64,000 nucleotides of DNA from Hydrogenophaga palleronii NBRC 102513 (lineage in GTDB: Bacteria > Pseudomonadota > Gammaproteobacteria > Burkholderiales > Burkholderiaceae_C): positions 1 to 64,000 of the forward strand of contig NZ_BCTJ01000012.1 in the NCBI RefSeq assembly GCF_001571225.1, in the 5' to 3' direction. Below, in pieces: positions 56,277 through 64,000 of the stretch. The first letter of the stretch is position 1. Each line of letters starts with the position of its first letter. A program made the translations under genes and the position numbers. Below the pieces are notes generated by a model. The model was not told the DNA's origin. It saw only the letters and a program-made list of their open reading frames with translations, and ran no database searches.

Positions 56277-56335
56277 GTCACCGATCCCACCCGTTTCTCC
56301 TTTGACACCCGCCACCGCGCGGGTCTCCCACCACC

Positions 56336-57661
56336 ATGGAAATTGCCTTACTGTTCGCGCTGATCCTGCTCAACGGCGTCTTCGCCATGTCAGAGATCGC
56401 GCTGGTCACCGCCCGCAGGGCCCGTCTGCAGAAACTCGTTGACGAAGGGGACGGCGCTGCCGCCGCCGCCGTCAAGCTCGGCGAAGACCCGACCCGTTTT
56501 CTCTCCACCATCCAGATCGGCATCACCTCCATCGGCGTGCTCAACGGCATCGTCGGTGAGGCCGCGCTGGCCGCGCCGCTGGCGCTGTGGCTCGATGGCC
56601 TGGGCGTGCCCGCGCCCTACAGCGGTTACGCCGCCACCGGCCTGGTGGTGGTGCTCATCACCTACTTCTCCATCGTGGTCGGCGAGCTGGTGCCCAAGCG
56701 GCTCGGCCAGTCGCACCCCGAGACGCTGGCGCGCCTGGTGGCGCGGCCGATCAACTGGCTGGCGAGCGCCACCAAGCCCTTCGTGCTGCTGCTCTCGGTG
56801 TCCACGCGCGGGCTGATGAAGCTGCTGGGCATCAAGGAAAACGGCGCCAGCGCGGTGACCGAGGAAGAGATCCACGCCATGCTGGCCGAGGGCACGACCG
56901 CGGGCGTGATCGAGTCGCACGAGCACACCATGGTGCGCAACGTGTTCCGGCTCGACGACCGCCAGATCGGTTCGCTGATGGTGCCGCGCAGCGACGTGGT
57001 GGTGCTCGACCTCGACCTGTCTTTCGAGGTCAACATGGCGCGCGTGGACGCGTCCGACCACGCGCGCTTTCCGGTGGTGCGTGGCAGCCTGAGCAATGTG
57101 GTTGGCGTGGTCAACGCGCGCCAGTGGCTGTCGCAGGCGCTGCGCGGTGCGGTGCGCGAACTCGACGCCCAGCCGCTGCAGGCGCCGCTGTATGTGCCCG
57201 AGACCATCACCGGCATGGAACTGCTCGACAACTTCCGCCTGTCCGATGTGCACATGGCGTTCGTGATCGACGAGTACGGCGAGGTGCAGGGCATCGTGAC
57301 GCTGCAGGACCTGATCGAAGCCATCACCGGCGAGTTCAGCCTGCGCGACCCCGACACCTCGTGGGCGGTGTTGCGCGAGGACGGCAGCTGGCTGCTCGAC
57401 GGCCACATCCCGGTGCCCGAACTGAAGGACCGCCTGGGCCTGGACAGCGTGCCCGACGAAGAGCGCGGCCGATACCACACGCTCAGCGGCATGATGATGC
57501 TGCTCACCGGGCGCATGCCACGCGTGGCCGACACCGTGAGCTGGGAAGGCTGGCGGCTGGAGATCGTGGACATGGACGGCCGCACCATCGACAAGGTGAT
57601 GGCCACGCGCGAGCCGCAGGCGGCGGATGCCGACGCGCCGGTGACCGCCGTGGCGCCATGA
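56336..57661 (+). CDS. CNNM/CorC-family (hemolysin-like) membrane protein with CBS domains
   Basis: 441-residue protein. A transmembrane DUF21/CNNM domain (about 1-190) has LLNGVFAMSEIALVTARRARLQ, the GEDPTRFLSTIQIGITSIGVLNGI loop and VVGELVPKRLGQSHPE. A CBS pair (about 205-340) includes LMVPRSDVVVLDLD and FVIDEYGEVQGIVTLQDLIEAITGE. A CorC_HlyC domain (about 350-430) has WLLDGHIPVPELKDRLG and HTLSGMMMLLTGRMPRVADTVSWEGW. Probably involved in Mg2+/Co2+ homeostasis. The last codons overlap the lipoprotein start. Confidence 0.94.
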   Translation: MEIALLFALILLNGVFAMSEIALVTARRARLQKLVDEGDGAAAAAVKLGEDPTRFLSTIQIGITSIGVLNGIVGEAALAAPLALWLDGLGVPAPYSGYAATGLVVVLITYFSIVVGELVPKRLGQSHPETLARLVARPINWLASATKPFVLLLSVSTRGLMKLLGIKENGASAVTEEEIHAMLAEGTTAGVIESHEHTMVRNVFRLDDRQIGSLMVPRSDVVVLDLDLSFEVNMARVDASDHARFPVVRGSLSNVVGVVNARQWLSQALRGAVRELDAQPLQAPLYVPETITGMELLDNFRLSDVHMAFVIDEYGEVQGIVTLQDLIEAITGEFSLRDPDTSWAVLREDGSWLLDGHIPVPELKDRLGLDSVPDEERGRYHTLSGMMMLLTGRMPRVADTVSWEGWRLEIVDMDGRTIDKVMATREPQAADADAPVTAVAP

Positions 57662-58140
57662 GGCGGCGCTGGAAGGGCGCCGCAACGCTGCTGGGGCTGG
57701 CCATGCTGCTGGCGGCCTGCGCCGACGGATACCCCAGCGGCGACGGCCCGCTGATCCTGAGCCACCAGATGAAGCTGGACAAGGCGCTGGGGGCCATGCA
57801 CCACCTTGGCCACCAGCGCCACCTCACGCACCACTGGCATTACGAACTGCTGCCCGGCTGTGTGCTGCAGGCGCAGGCCAAACGTTTCCTGCGCGACCGC
57901 GAGCCGGTGCGGGTGGCGCTGCGGCGCTCGGCCACGGTGATCGAGCGTGTGGACAATCCGCGCAGTTACACGGTGCGGGTGGCGCCGGTGGGCGACAGCG
58001 AGGGCATGGTGGTGCTCGACGGCGTGAGCGAACACGACGCCACGCAGATGAAGTGGCTGGTCGACTTCCTGCCGCGCCACTGCGGGCCCGACGCCGCCGA
58101 CAACCTGGTCAGCGAGGGCGGCGCGCGTAGCTCACTGTGA
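57658..58140 (+). CDS. Hypothetical lipoprotein
   Basis: 160-residue protein. The N-terminus KGAATLLGLAMLLAACADG has a clear lipobox (LAAC, Cys near residue 21). The mature part is His-rich between residues 45 and 62 (HHLGHQRHLTHHWHYE) and has one further Cys pair (PGCVLQ, RHCGPD). I do not recognise a family. The start overlaps the CNNM gene as ATGA, so it is co-transcribed; the histidine cluster might bind metal, in line with its partner, but this is a guess. Its last 32 nt overlap the 3' end of the convergent VOC gene. Confidence 0.72.
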   Translation: MRRRWKGAATLLGLAMLLAACADGYPSGDGPLILSHQMKLDKALGAMHHLGHQRHLTHHWHYELLPGCVLQAQAKRFLRDREPVRVALRRSATVIERVDNPRSYTVRVAPVGDSEGMVVLDGVSEHDATQMKWLVDFLPRHCGPDAADNLVSEGGARSSL

Positions 58141-58498
58141 GCATCTCCCACTGATGGCCGTCGGGCACGTTCCAGTACAGCATGCGGCCACCGTAGGCGG
58201 TGTTGATCTGCTGGTTCACCGGCCCGCGCACGTCGCTGCGGTAGGGAATGCCGCGCATCACCAGGCGCGCGAGGATGGCGTCGAACTCGGCCTCGCTGAC
58301 GCGAAAGCAGAAGTGGTAGACGGGGAAGTCTTCCTCGGTGTCGATGAAGTCCAGCGTGAGGCCGTCGTTCACATAGACCGGCGCAAACGGCCCGGGCCCG
58401 CCGGGCGCCCAGGGCACGCCCAGCAGGTCGGCGAGCAGCGCGGCCGAGGCCAGCTTGTCGCGCGTGGGCACGATGGTGTGGTCGAGTTCGATCGCCAT
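58109..58498 (-). CDS. VOC (glyoxalase-like) family protein
   Basis: 129-residue protein of the vicinal-oxygen-chelate fold. MAIELDHTIVPTRDKLASAALLADLLGVPWAP opens the first beta-alpha-beta module with its metal-type His, LDFIDTEEDFPVYHFCFRVSEAEFDAILARL spans the centre, and GGRMLYWNVPDGHQWEMLTVSY closes it. Substrate unknown (dioxygenase, lyase or resistance roles all occur). The end overlaps the convergent lipoprotein gene. It follows the DUF1428 gene by 26 nt in the same direction. Confidence 0.85.
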   Translation of the reverse strand: MAIELDHTIVPTRDKLASAALLADLLGVPWAPGGPGPFAPVYVNDGLTLDFIDTEEDFPVYHFCFRVSEAEFDAILARLVMRGIPYRSDVRGPVNQQINTAYGGRMLYWNVPDGHQWEMLTVSYARRPR

Positions 58499-58524
58499 GG
58501 CAGCACCTTCGCAACCCGGGCTGC

Positions 58525-58872
58525 TCAGAGCGTGTATATGACCTCGAAGCCGCCGTAGATCATGCGTTTGCCGTCGAACGGCATCTGCATGTTCTGCGTG
58601 CGCGGGTCGGCCATGAACTTCTTCATGCCGGCGTCGCGCACCGCGCGCGAAGGCCAGGTGATCCAGGACAGCACCACCGTCTCGTCGGGCTTGCGCTGCA
58701 CCGCCAGGGGGAACGAGGTGAGCTTGCCGTCTGGCACGTCGTCGCCCCAGCATTCCACCGCGCCGAGCGCGCCGCATTCCTTGAGTAGTGTGTCGGCCTG
58801 GCGGGCGTGTTCAAGGTATTCCTGCCGTTTGTGGGTGGGCACGGCGGCCACGAATCCGTCGATGTAGTGCAT
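58525..58872 (-). CDS. DUF1428 (YbaA-like) family protein
   Basis: 115-residue protein. MHYIDGFVAAVPTHKRQEYLEHA, GALGAVECWGDDVPDGKLTSFPLAVQ, ETVVLSWITWPSRAVRDAGMKKFMADPR and MPFDGKRMIYGGFEVI are the conserved blocks of DUF1428, a small dimeric alpha-beta barrel fold. No enzymatic activity is established. AAGGAG lies 8 nt upstream of the ATG. Likely co-transcribed with the VOC gene. Confidence 0.93.
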   Translation of the reverse strand: MHYIDGFVAAVPTHKRQEYLEHARQADTLLKECGALGAVECWGDDVPDGKLTSFPLAVQRKPDETVVLSWITWPSRAVRDAGMKKFMADPRTQNMQMPFDGKRMIYGGFEVIYTL

Positions 58873-58895
58873 GTCGGTCTCCTTGAAAGGGGCAG

Positions 58896-58925
58896 TGTGG
58901 GCGCGGCCGGGTTGCCGCGCCCACA
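58896..58925 (-). other. Perfect GC hairpin upstream of the DUF1428 gene
   Basis: 12-bp perfect inverted repeat (TGTGGGCGCGGC arms, 6-nt loop) in the 208-nt gap 58873-59080, 24 nt before the DUF1428 start and 156 nt after the ModE-like gene. On the minus strand it is followed by CCCCTTT. It may terminate the regulator transcript. A GGGC-type palindrome lies just beside it; nothing else is seen in the gap. Confidence 0.5.
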
Positions 58926-59080
58926 GTTACGACGGGCGGGGGCCCGCCAGATCGACAGATCTCAAGGGTTTGTGTGCGCTTTTATGCCCGTCTGCCAGCG
59001 CGCCTGCCGGCCAGGGCCTTTTCCCGTATTTCCGAACCCCGAGGCGTTCGGGTTGAATTCATTCGGACCGCGAATGCAAT

Positions 59081-60196
59081 TCAGAAGGTGCCGGTCCGAC
59101 GGTATTGTTGGCTGTCTGAATTCCGCAATTCCATCTGAAATGCCGATTTCAATGGCGTGACGGTCCCCGAATGCCGGGAATCGTATCCGGGTAATGCATT
59201 GACCATGGATTTGAAATTGTCGTCATTCAAAGTGGCCAATATTTGTTGCATGACCGGATGCGCGATGGTGTCTGATCGGCACACCAGGAAATACCGCTCA
59301 TTGACCATTGGGATGAATTCCAATTGGAAATAGCGGGCCGGCCGCTCCAATCCAAATCCGGCATCGGCCAGGCCGCTGGCGACGTAGGCGGCGACGGAGG
59401 CGTGGGTGGCCTCGCTTTGTTCGTAGCCGGCGATCGAGGACTCGGCGATGCCCTGTTCTTCAAGCAAACCCTTGAGCAGGAAGCGGGTACCCGAGTCGGC
59501 CGGGCGGTTGATGAAGCGCACATCGGAACGCACCAGGTCGCGCAGTTCGTAGATCTTGCGCGGGTTGCCCGGCGTGACCATCAGGCCCTGGCGGCGGGTG
59601 GCGATGTCGATCAGCATCAGGTCGTCACCGGACAACCATTGCTGGTAGTGAGCTAGTGCACGCTCTTGTTGCGATCCCTGAGGAATGTGAATGCCGCAGA
59701 CGTCGCACGTGCCTTCGTACAGGGCGGCCGCGGCCGCAATGCTGGTGCAGTAGCGGCGCTCGATGGGCTGGCCGGTCTCCATCAGCTGTTCGATCAGCTT
59801 TTCGATCGAAAAGCCGTAACTCGCATGGATCCTGAACATCTCGTTGCCGCTTTGCGCGATGCGCGAGATCTCGGTCTGCAGTTCGGAGGCGAGCGAATCC
59901 AGGATGGGCTGCAGGCGGGCGTGAATGCGGTGGTCCGCCCACACCAGGCGTTCGGCCAGGGGCGACAGGGTCGACCCCTTGCCCCGCTCCATGTGCAGCA
60001 GCGTGGTATTGAAATGCGATTCGCCGCTGCGGATCAAATCCCAGCCGTGCCGATAGGACATGCCCATGGTCTGGCAGGCCACCAGCAAACTGCCGCCGCG
60101 CGAAACGTGGGTCAGCAATTCGATCAGTCGGGGCGACAGCGTGTCTTTTTCCGTGCTCTGGATCGTCCAGACCGGCCGTATGGAAATCCGGTTCAT
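59081..60196 (-). CDS. ModE-like DNA-binding regulator with periplasmic-binding-like domain (FdsR-type)
   Basis: 371-residue protein. The N-terminal domain (about 15-95) is ModE-like: LIELLTHVSRGGSLLVACQTMGMSYRHGWDLIRSGE and a basic wing. The C-terminal part (about 115-350) is a PBP-like domain: EMFRIHASYGFSIEKLIEQLM, YEGTCDVCGIHIPQGSQQ, RFINRPADSGTRFLLKGLL and HASVAAYVASGLADAGFGLE. This arrangement is found in FdsR next to the fds formate dehydrogenase genes of Cupriavidus, where molybdenum or formate status is sensed. It is divergent from the OFA transporter and upstream of fdsGB. Its 3' third is clearly more AT-rich than the neighbouring genes. Confidence 0.85.
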   Translation of the reverse strand: MNRISIRPVWTIQSTEKDTLSPRLIELLTHVSRGGSLLVACQTMGMSYRHGWDLIRSGESHFNTTLLHMERGKGSTLSPLAERLVWADHRIHARLQPILDSLASELQTEISRIAQSGNEMFRIHASYGFSIEKLIEQLMETGQPIERRYCTSIAAAAALYEGTCDVCGIHIPQGSQQERALAHYQQWLSGDDLMLIDIATRRQGLMVTPGNPRKIYELRDLVRSDVRFINRPADSGTRFLLKGLLEEQGIAESSIAGYEQSEATHASVAAYVASGLADAGFGLERPARYFQLEFIPMVNERYFLVCRSDTIAHPVMQQILATLNDDNFKSMVNALPGYDSRHSGTVTPLKSAFQMELRNSDSQQYRRTGTF

Positions 60197-60222
60197 AGCG
60201 GGTAAACCCTTCGTGAGGTGCG

Positions 60223-60257
60223 GCGCATATAGGACTGGCCTTCGCGCTCATATTGCG
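60223..60257. promoter_or_regulatory. Candidate operator in the regulator/OFA divergent region
   Basis: The 142-nt gap 60197-60338 contains an imperfect inverted pair, GCGCATAT (60223-60230) and ATATTGCG (60250-60257), in AT-richer sequence just upstream of the ModE-like gene. ModE-family sites are often long imperfect palindromes, so this is a reasonable candidate. A GGAG ribosome site precedes the OFA gene. Confidence 0.4.
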
Positions 60258-60338
60258 AAATTTGTTGCGGCCGCCGATTATTCCCCATCCATTGAAATGG
60301 ATGATCAAAAGAGTTGAATTTCCAACCGAGGAGACCAG

Positions 60339-62006
60339 ATGACATCACACGCAGGCGTGCTGGACCAAGTTCCAGCCGAACCCGGCTTCCTATCAAAAGA
60401 GCGGATCATTGCCGGCCCAGGCTTCAACCGCTGGCTGGTGCCGCCGGCGGCACTCGCCATCCACCTGTGCATCGGCATGGCCTATGGCTTCTCGGTGTTC
60501 TGGCTGCCGCTGTCCAAAGCGGTCGGCATGGGCGCCGCACAGGCCTGCGCGAAGGACATGAGCCTGTGGGCCGAGCTGTTCACCACCACCTGCGACTGGC
60601 GCATCTCCAGCCTGGGCTGGATGTACACCCTGTTCTTCGTCTTGCTCGGGTCTTCCGCCGCGCTCTGGGGCGGCTGGCTTGAACGCGCCGGCCCGCGCAA
60701 GGCCGGCGTGGTCTCGGCGGTCTGCTGGTGCGGTGGTCTGCTGATCTCCGCACTCGGCGTCTACACCCACCAGTTGTGGATGTTGTGGGTGGGCTCGGGG
60801 GTGATCGGGGGCATCGGGCTCGGCCTGGGCTACATCTCGCCGGTGTCCACGCTGATCAAGTGGTTCCCGGACCGCCGCGGCATGGCGACCGGCATGGCCA
60901 TCATGGGCTTCGGCGGTGGCGCCATGATCGGTTCGCCCCTGGCGGCCGAACTCATGAAGATCTTCTCCACCCCGACCAGCGTCGGCGTGGTGGAGACCTT
61001 CGTCATCATGGCCATCGGTTATTTCGTCTTCATGATGGCCGGTGCGCTCGGTTACCGCGTGCCACCTTCGGGCTGGAAGCCCGCTGGCTGGACGCCACCT
61101 GCCGCACAGGCCAGCAACGCCATGATCACGCAAGGCCACGTGCACGTGAAAAAGGTCTGGGGCATTCCGCAGTTCTGGCTGGTGTGGATGGTGCTGTGCA
61201 TGAACGTGTCGGCCGGCATCGGCGTGATCGGCATGGCCAGCCCGATGCTGCAGGAGGTGTTCGGTGGCAGCCTGATCGGTGTTGACGCCAAGTACGGCGA
61301 CCTCACCGCCGCACAACTCACCGCCATTGCCGGTGTGGCCGCGGGCTTCACCGCGCTGCTGAGCCTGTTCAACATCGGTGGCCGTTTCGTCTGGGCCAGC
61401 CTGTCCGACAAACTCGGCCGCAAGCTCACCTACGTGGTGTTCTTCGTGCTCGGCGGTGTGCTCTACGCCAGCATTCCGGCATCGTCCGCCGCCGGCAGCA
61501 TGCTGCTGTTCGTGGCCGCCTTCTGCGTCATCCTGAGCATGTACGGCGGTGGTTTCGCCACCGTGCCGGCCTACCTGGCCGACCTGTTCGGCACGCAGAT
61601 GGTGGGCGCCATCCACGGCCGCCTGCTGACGGCCTGGGCCACGGCCGGCATTCTCGGCCCGGTGGTGGTGAACTACATGCGCGACTACCAGCTCGGCCTG
61701 GGCATCCCGCGCGAGCAGGTCTACAACCAGACCATGTACATCCTGGTCGGCATGCTGGTGTTGGGCCTGATCTGCAACCTGCTGGTGCGTCCGGTCAACG
61801 CCAAGTACTTCATGACGGCTTCCGAGCTGGCCGAAGAAAAACGCCTGGCACACGACCGTGCAGCGGCCTCCGACGTGGGCCAGGGCAGCGGCGGCGCCGA
61901 CCGCACCAGCCCGGTCATGGTCTGGCTGGCCTGGGCCGCGGTGGGCATTCCACTGGCGTGGGGTGTGTACCGCACGCTGCTGAGCGTGACGAAGTTCTTC
62001 GCCTAG
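60339..62006 (+). CDS. OFA-family MFS transporter (oxalate/formate antiporter-like)
   Basis: 555-residue membrane protein with 12 helices, longer than typical OFA proteins because of an insertion after helix 6 and a C-terminal extra helix (about 525-550). GFNRWLVPPAALAIHLCIGMAYGFSVFWLPL opens it, and GIGLGLGYISPVSTLIKWFPDRRGMATGMAIMGFGGGAMIG is the OFA signature. NIGGRFVWASLSDKLGRKLTY follows. The family exchanges oxalate, formate or related carboxylates. Placed between an FdsR-like regulator and fdsGB, it likely imports formate or oxalate for oxidation. A strong terminator follows. Confidence 0.92.
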   Translation: MTSHAGVLDQVPAEPGFLSKERIIAGPGFNRWLVPPAALAIHLCIGMAYGFSVFWLPLSKAVGMGAAQACAKDMSLWAELFTTTCDWRISSLGWMYTLFFVLLGSSAALWGGWLERAGPRKAGVVSAVCWCGGLLISALGVYTHQLWMLWVGSGVIGGIGLGLGYISPVSTLIKWFPDRRGMATGMAIMGFGGGAMIGSPLAAELMKIFSTPTSVGVVETFVIMAIGYFVFMMAGALGYRVPPSGWKPAGWTPPAAQASNAMITQGHVHVKKVWGIPQFWLVWMVLCMNVSAGIGVIGMASPMLQEVFGGSLIGVDAKYGDLTAAQLTAIAGVAAGFTALLSLFNIGGRFVWASLSDKLGRKLTYVVFFVLGGVLYASIPASSAAGSMLLFVAAFCVILSMYGGGFATVPAYLADLFGTQMVGAIHGRLLTAWATAGILGPVVVNYMRDYQLGLGIPREQVYNQTMYILVGMLVLGLICNLLVRPVNAKYFMTASELAEEKRLAHDRAAASDVGQGSGGADRTSPVMVWLAWAAVGIPLAWGVYRTLLSVTKFFA

Positions 62007-62024
62007 CCGCCCACGGTGGGCACA

Positions 62025-62061
62025 GGGGGACCGGATGGCGCACACATCCGGCCCCCCTTTT
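62025..62061 (+). terminator. Intrinsic terminator between the OFA transporter and fdsG
   Basis: GGGGG-A-CCGGATG pairs with CATCCGG-CCCCC around a 7-nt loop, followed by TTTT, starting 19 nt after the stop codon. It should make the transporter and the formate dehydrogenase genes at least partly separate transcription units. Confidence 0.85.
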
Positions 62062-62115
62062 CGGCCCCCTTATTCCGACAGCCGAGACAGACCGCAGAAG
62101 TAAAAAGACGAGCCC

Positions 62116-62598
62116 ATGAAAACCATCCCCATCCTCACCCCGCTGGACCGCGTGCGTGCCCTCGCGGCCGAGCACCGCCAAGAAGCCGGCGGCCTGCTGC
62201 CGCTGCTGCACGCGGTGCAGGACGCGCTGGGCAGCGTGCCGGCCGACGCCGTGCCGGTGATCGCAAAAGCCTTCAACCTCTCGCGTGCCGAGGTGCATGG
62301 GGTGCTGTCCTACTACCACCATTTCCGCAGCACCCCCCCGGGCCGCACGGTGGTGCAGGTCTGCCGCGCCGAGGCCTGCCAGGCCTGCGGTGCCGATGAA
62401 TTGCATGCCCAGGCCGAACGGCTGCTGGGTGTGAAAAGCCACGAGACCCGCGCCGATGGAGCGGTCACGCTGGAGCCGGTGTATTGCCTCGGCCTGTGCG
62501 CGTCGTCGCCGGCCATCCAGATCAACGACCGCATGCACGGCCGCGTCACGCCCGAGCGCCTGCAAACCCTGTGCGCGGGCATGGAGGTGGGTGCATGA
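62116..62598 (+). CDS. fdsG: NAD-dependent formate dehydrogenase gamma subunit (NuoE-like)
   Basis: 160-residue thioredoxin-like [2Fe-2S] protein. LPLLHAVQDALGSVPADAVPVIAKAFNLSRAEVHGVLSYYHHF is the NuoE/HoxE helical part. The cluster cysteines are in VCRAEACQACGADEL and YCLGLCASSPAIQIND (C-x4-C and C-x3-C pattern). In Fds-type enzymes this subunit passes electrons from the molybdenum subunit towards FMN in FdsB. The stop overlaps the fdsB start (ATGA). Confidence 0.94.
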   Translation: MKTIPILTPLDRVRALAAEHRQEAGGLLPLLHAVQDALGSVPADAVPVIAKAFNLSRAEVHGVLSYYHHFRSTPPGRTVVQVCRAEACQACGADELHAQAERLLGVKSHETRADGAVTLEPVYCLGLCASSPAIQINDRMHGRVTPERLQTLCAGMEVGA

Positions 62599-64000
62599 AC
62601 GCCGTGACCGTGTATGTTCCCCGCGACTCGGCCGCCCTGGCCGTGGGCGCGGACGAAGTGGCCGCCGCCATCGAAGCCAGCTGTGCAAAAAACGGCGTTG
62701 CGCTGAACCTGGTGCGCAACGGTTCGCGTGGCCTGTTCTGGCTTGAGCCGCTGGTGGAAGTGGCGACGCCCGAAGGGCGCATCGCCTACGGCCCGGTGAT
62801 GCCGGAAGACGTGCCGGCCCTGCTCGACGCGGGCCTGCTGCAGGGCGGCGCGCACCCGCTGCGCCTGGGCCTGACCGACCAGATTCCCTACCTCGCCAGG
62901 CAGGAACGCCTGACCTTCCGCCGCATGGGCATCACCGACCCGCTGTCGCTCAGCGACTACGAAGCCCACGAGGGCTGGGCCGGGCTGAAGCGCGCGATCG
63001 AACTCGATGGTGCGGCCATCGTGCAGGCGGTGCTCGACTCCGGCCTGCGCGGGCGCGGCGGCGCGGCGTTTCCGACCGGCATCAAATGGCGCACCGTGCT
63101 CGGCGCCGAAGCGGCGCAGAAGTATGTGGTCTGCAACGCCGACGAAGGCGACTCGGGCACCTTCTCCGACCGCATGACGCTGGAAGGCGACCCCTACATG
63201 CTGATCGAAGGCATGGCGATTGCCGGCCTCGCGGTGGGCGCCACGCAGGGTGTGGTCTACATCCGTTCCGAGTACCCGCACGCGGTGGCCGTGATGCGCG
63301 AGGCCATCGCCCGCGCCACCGCCGCCGGCTGGCTCGGTGAACGCATCGGTGGCGGTGAACGCAGCTTCCACCTCGACGTGCGCAAGGCCGCCGGCGCCTA
63401 CGTCTGCGGCGAAGAAACCGCGATGCTGGAGAGCATCGAAGGCAAGCGGGGCATCGTGCGTGCCAAGCCTCCGCTGCCGGCGCTCGAAGGCCTGTTCGGC
63501 CAGCCCACCGTCATCAACAACGTGATCAGCCTTGCCTGCGTGCCGCTGATCCTCGCGCGGGGCGCTGCCTTCTACCGCGACCACGGCGTTGGCCGCTCCC
63601 ACGGCACGTTGCCGTTCCAGCTGGCCGGCAACATCGCCCAGGGTGGCCTGGTGGAAAAGGCCTTTGGCCTCACGCTGCGCGAACTGCTGTACGACTTTGG
63701 CGGCGGCAGCCGCAGCGGCCGGCCGATCAAGGCGGTGCAGGTCGGTGGGCCGCTCGGCACCTACGTGCCCGAATCACAATGGGACGTGCCGCTCGACTAC
63801 GAAGCCTATGCGGCCATGGGTGCGGTGGTCGGCCACGGCGGCATCGTGGTGCACGACGACACCGCCGACATGGCCAAGCTCGCGCGTTACGCGATGGAGT
63901 TCTGTGCGCTCGAATCGTGTGGCAAGTGCACACCCTGCCGCATCGGTTCCACGCGCGGCGTTGAAGTGATCGACCGCATCACCGGCAGCCAGGGTGACCG
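62595..64000 (+). CDS. fdsB: NAD-dependent formate dehydrogenase beta subunit (NuoF-like), truncated by window end
   Basis: 468 codons are visible with no stop before the edge; the family is about 520 residues. Residues 1-120 form a thioredoxin-like domain with only one Cys (EASCAKNG). The FMN/NADH domain follows with GLRGRGGAAFPTGIKW, VCNADEGDSGTFSDRMTLEGDPY and AGAYVCGEETAMLESIEGKRG. The [4Fe-4S] ligands start in ESCGKCTPCRIGS near the visible end. It reduces NAD+ with electrons from formate. The catalytic fdsA subunit is expected just downstream, outside the window. Confidence 0.95.
   Translation, partial: MNAVTVYVPRDSAALAVGADEVAAAIEASCAKNGVALNLVRNGSRGLFWLEPLVEVATPEGRIAYGPVMPEDVPALLDAGLLQGGAHPLRLGLTDQIPYLARQERLTFRRMGITDPLSLSDYEAHEGWAGLKRAIELDGAAIVQAVLDSGLRGRGGAAFPTGIKWRTVLGAEAAQKYVVCNADEGDSGTFSDRMTLEGDPYMLIEGMAIAGLAVGATQGVVYIRSEYPHAVAVMREAIARATAAGWLGERIGGGERSFHLDVRKAAGAYVCGEETAMLESIEGKRGIVRAKPPLPALEGLFGQPTVINNVISLACVPLILARGAAFYRDHGVGRSHGTLPFQLAGNIAQGGLVEKAFGLTLRELLYDFGGGSRSGRPIKAVQVGGPLGTYVPESQWDVPLDYEAYAAMGAVVGHGGIVVHDDTADMAKLARYAMEFCALESCGKCTPCRIGSTRGVEVIDRITGSQGD

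Overview
The window looks like chromosome of a GC-rich betaproteobacterium of the Comamonadaceae; a yellow-pigmented Hydrogenophaga-like organism fits best. The pointers are a Bug/TctC-type binding protein, Fds-type formate dehydrogenase genes, a TRAP catabolic operon, very high GC with G/C-ending codons, and an aryl-polyene (xanthomonadin-type) pigment locus. This is inferred from gene content only. I saw no rRNA, tRNA, CRISPR array, transposase or replication origin.

Region 1 (1-21,548) is a catecholate siderophore island. One long minus-strand series carries a YncE-like lipoprotein, an HmuTUV-type ABC importer, a lipoprotein esterase, an MFS exporter, isochorismate synthase, a stand-alone isochorismatase, EntA, EntE, a stand-alone aryl carrier protein, a serine-activating EntF-type NRPS, a TctC-type binding protein and the start of an M20 amidohydrolase. 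Most junctions overlap (ATGA) or are under 50 nt. Upstream lie a FepA/CirA-type receptor and, divergent from it, an OmpR-type two-component pair. Candidate Fur boxes precede the receptor and the YncE-like gene. The set would make 2,3-dihydroxybenzoate, join it to serine, export the product, take up the ferric form, cleave it in the periplasm and import the iron complex.

Region 2 (21,573-25,105) is a small mixed segment: an orphan family-5 ABC binding protein, a DnaQ-like exonuclease and a PAP2 membrane protein.

Region 3 (25,215-44,355) is an aryl-polyene locus made of two converging operons. The plus-strand operon (16 genes, 25,380-38,982, most of them overlapping) encodes two ACPs, two ketosynthases, a chain-length-factor-like KS, ketoreductase, two hotdog dehydratases, an aryl-AMP ligase, LpxL-like acyltransferase, LolA-like and MMPL export proteins, a methyltransferase, a hydrolase, a polysaccharide deacetylase and a membrane protein. 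A pldA-type phospholipase follows. The minus-strand operon (44,355-40,324) holds a remnant of a flavin oxidoreductase/halogenase, a XanB2-like chorismatase (starter hydroxybenzoate), an acyltransferase, a family-2 glycosyltransferase and a cation/proton antiporter.

Region 4 (44,483-52,324) is a catabolic island around a GntR/FCD regulator: a DUF6064-like membrane protein and a Tat-type aldo/keto reductase on one side, and a FAH-family hydrolase, a three-component TRAP transporter and a GlcD-type FAD oxidase on the other.

Region 5 (52,374-58,872) is mostly ordinary: Bcr/CflA MFS exporter, S8 protease, a small exported protein, a BI-1/YccA membrane protein, a CorC/CNNM protein, a lipoprotein, a VOC protein and a DUF1428 protein.

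Region 6 (59,081-64,000) is a formate module: a ModE-like regulator divergent from an OFA-family transporter, then fdsG and fdsB, which runs off the window.
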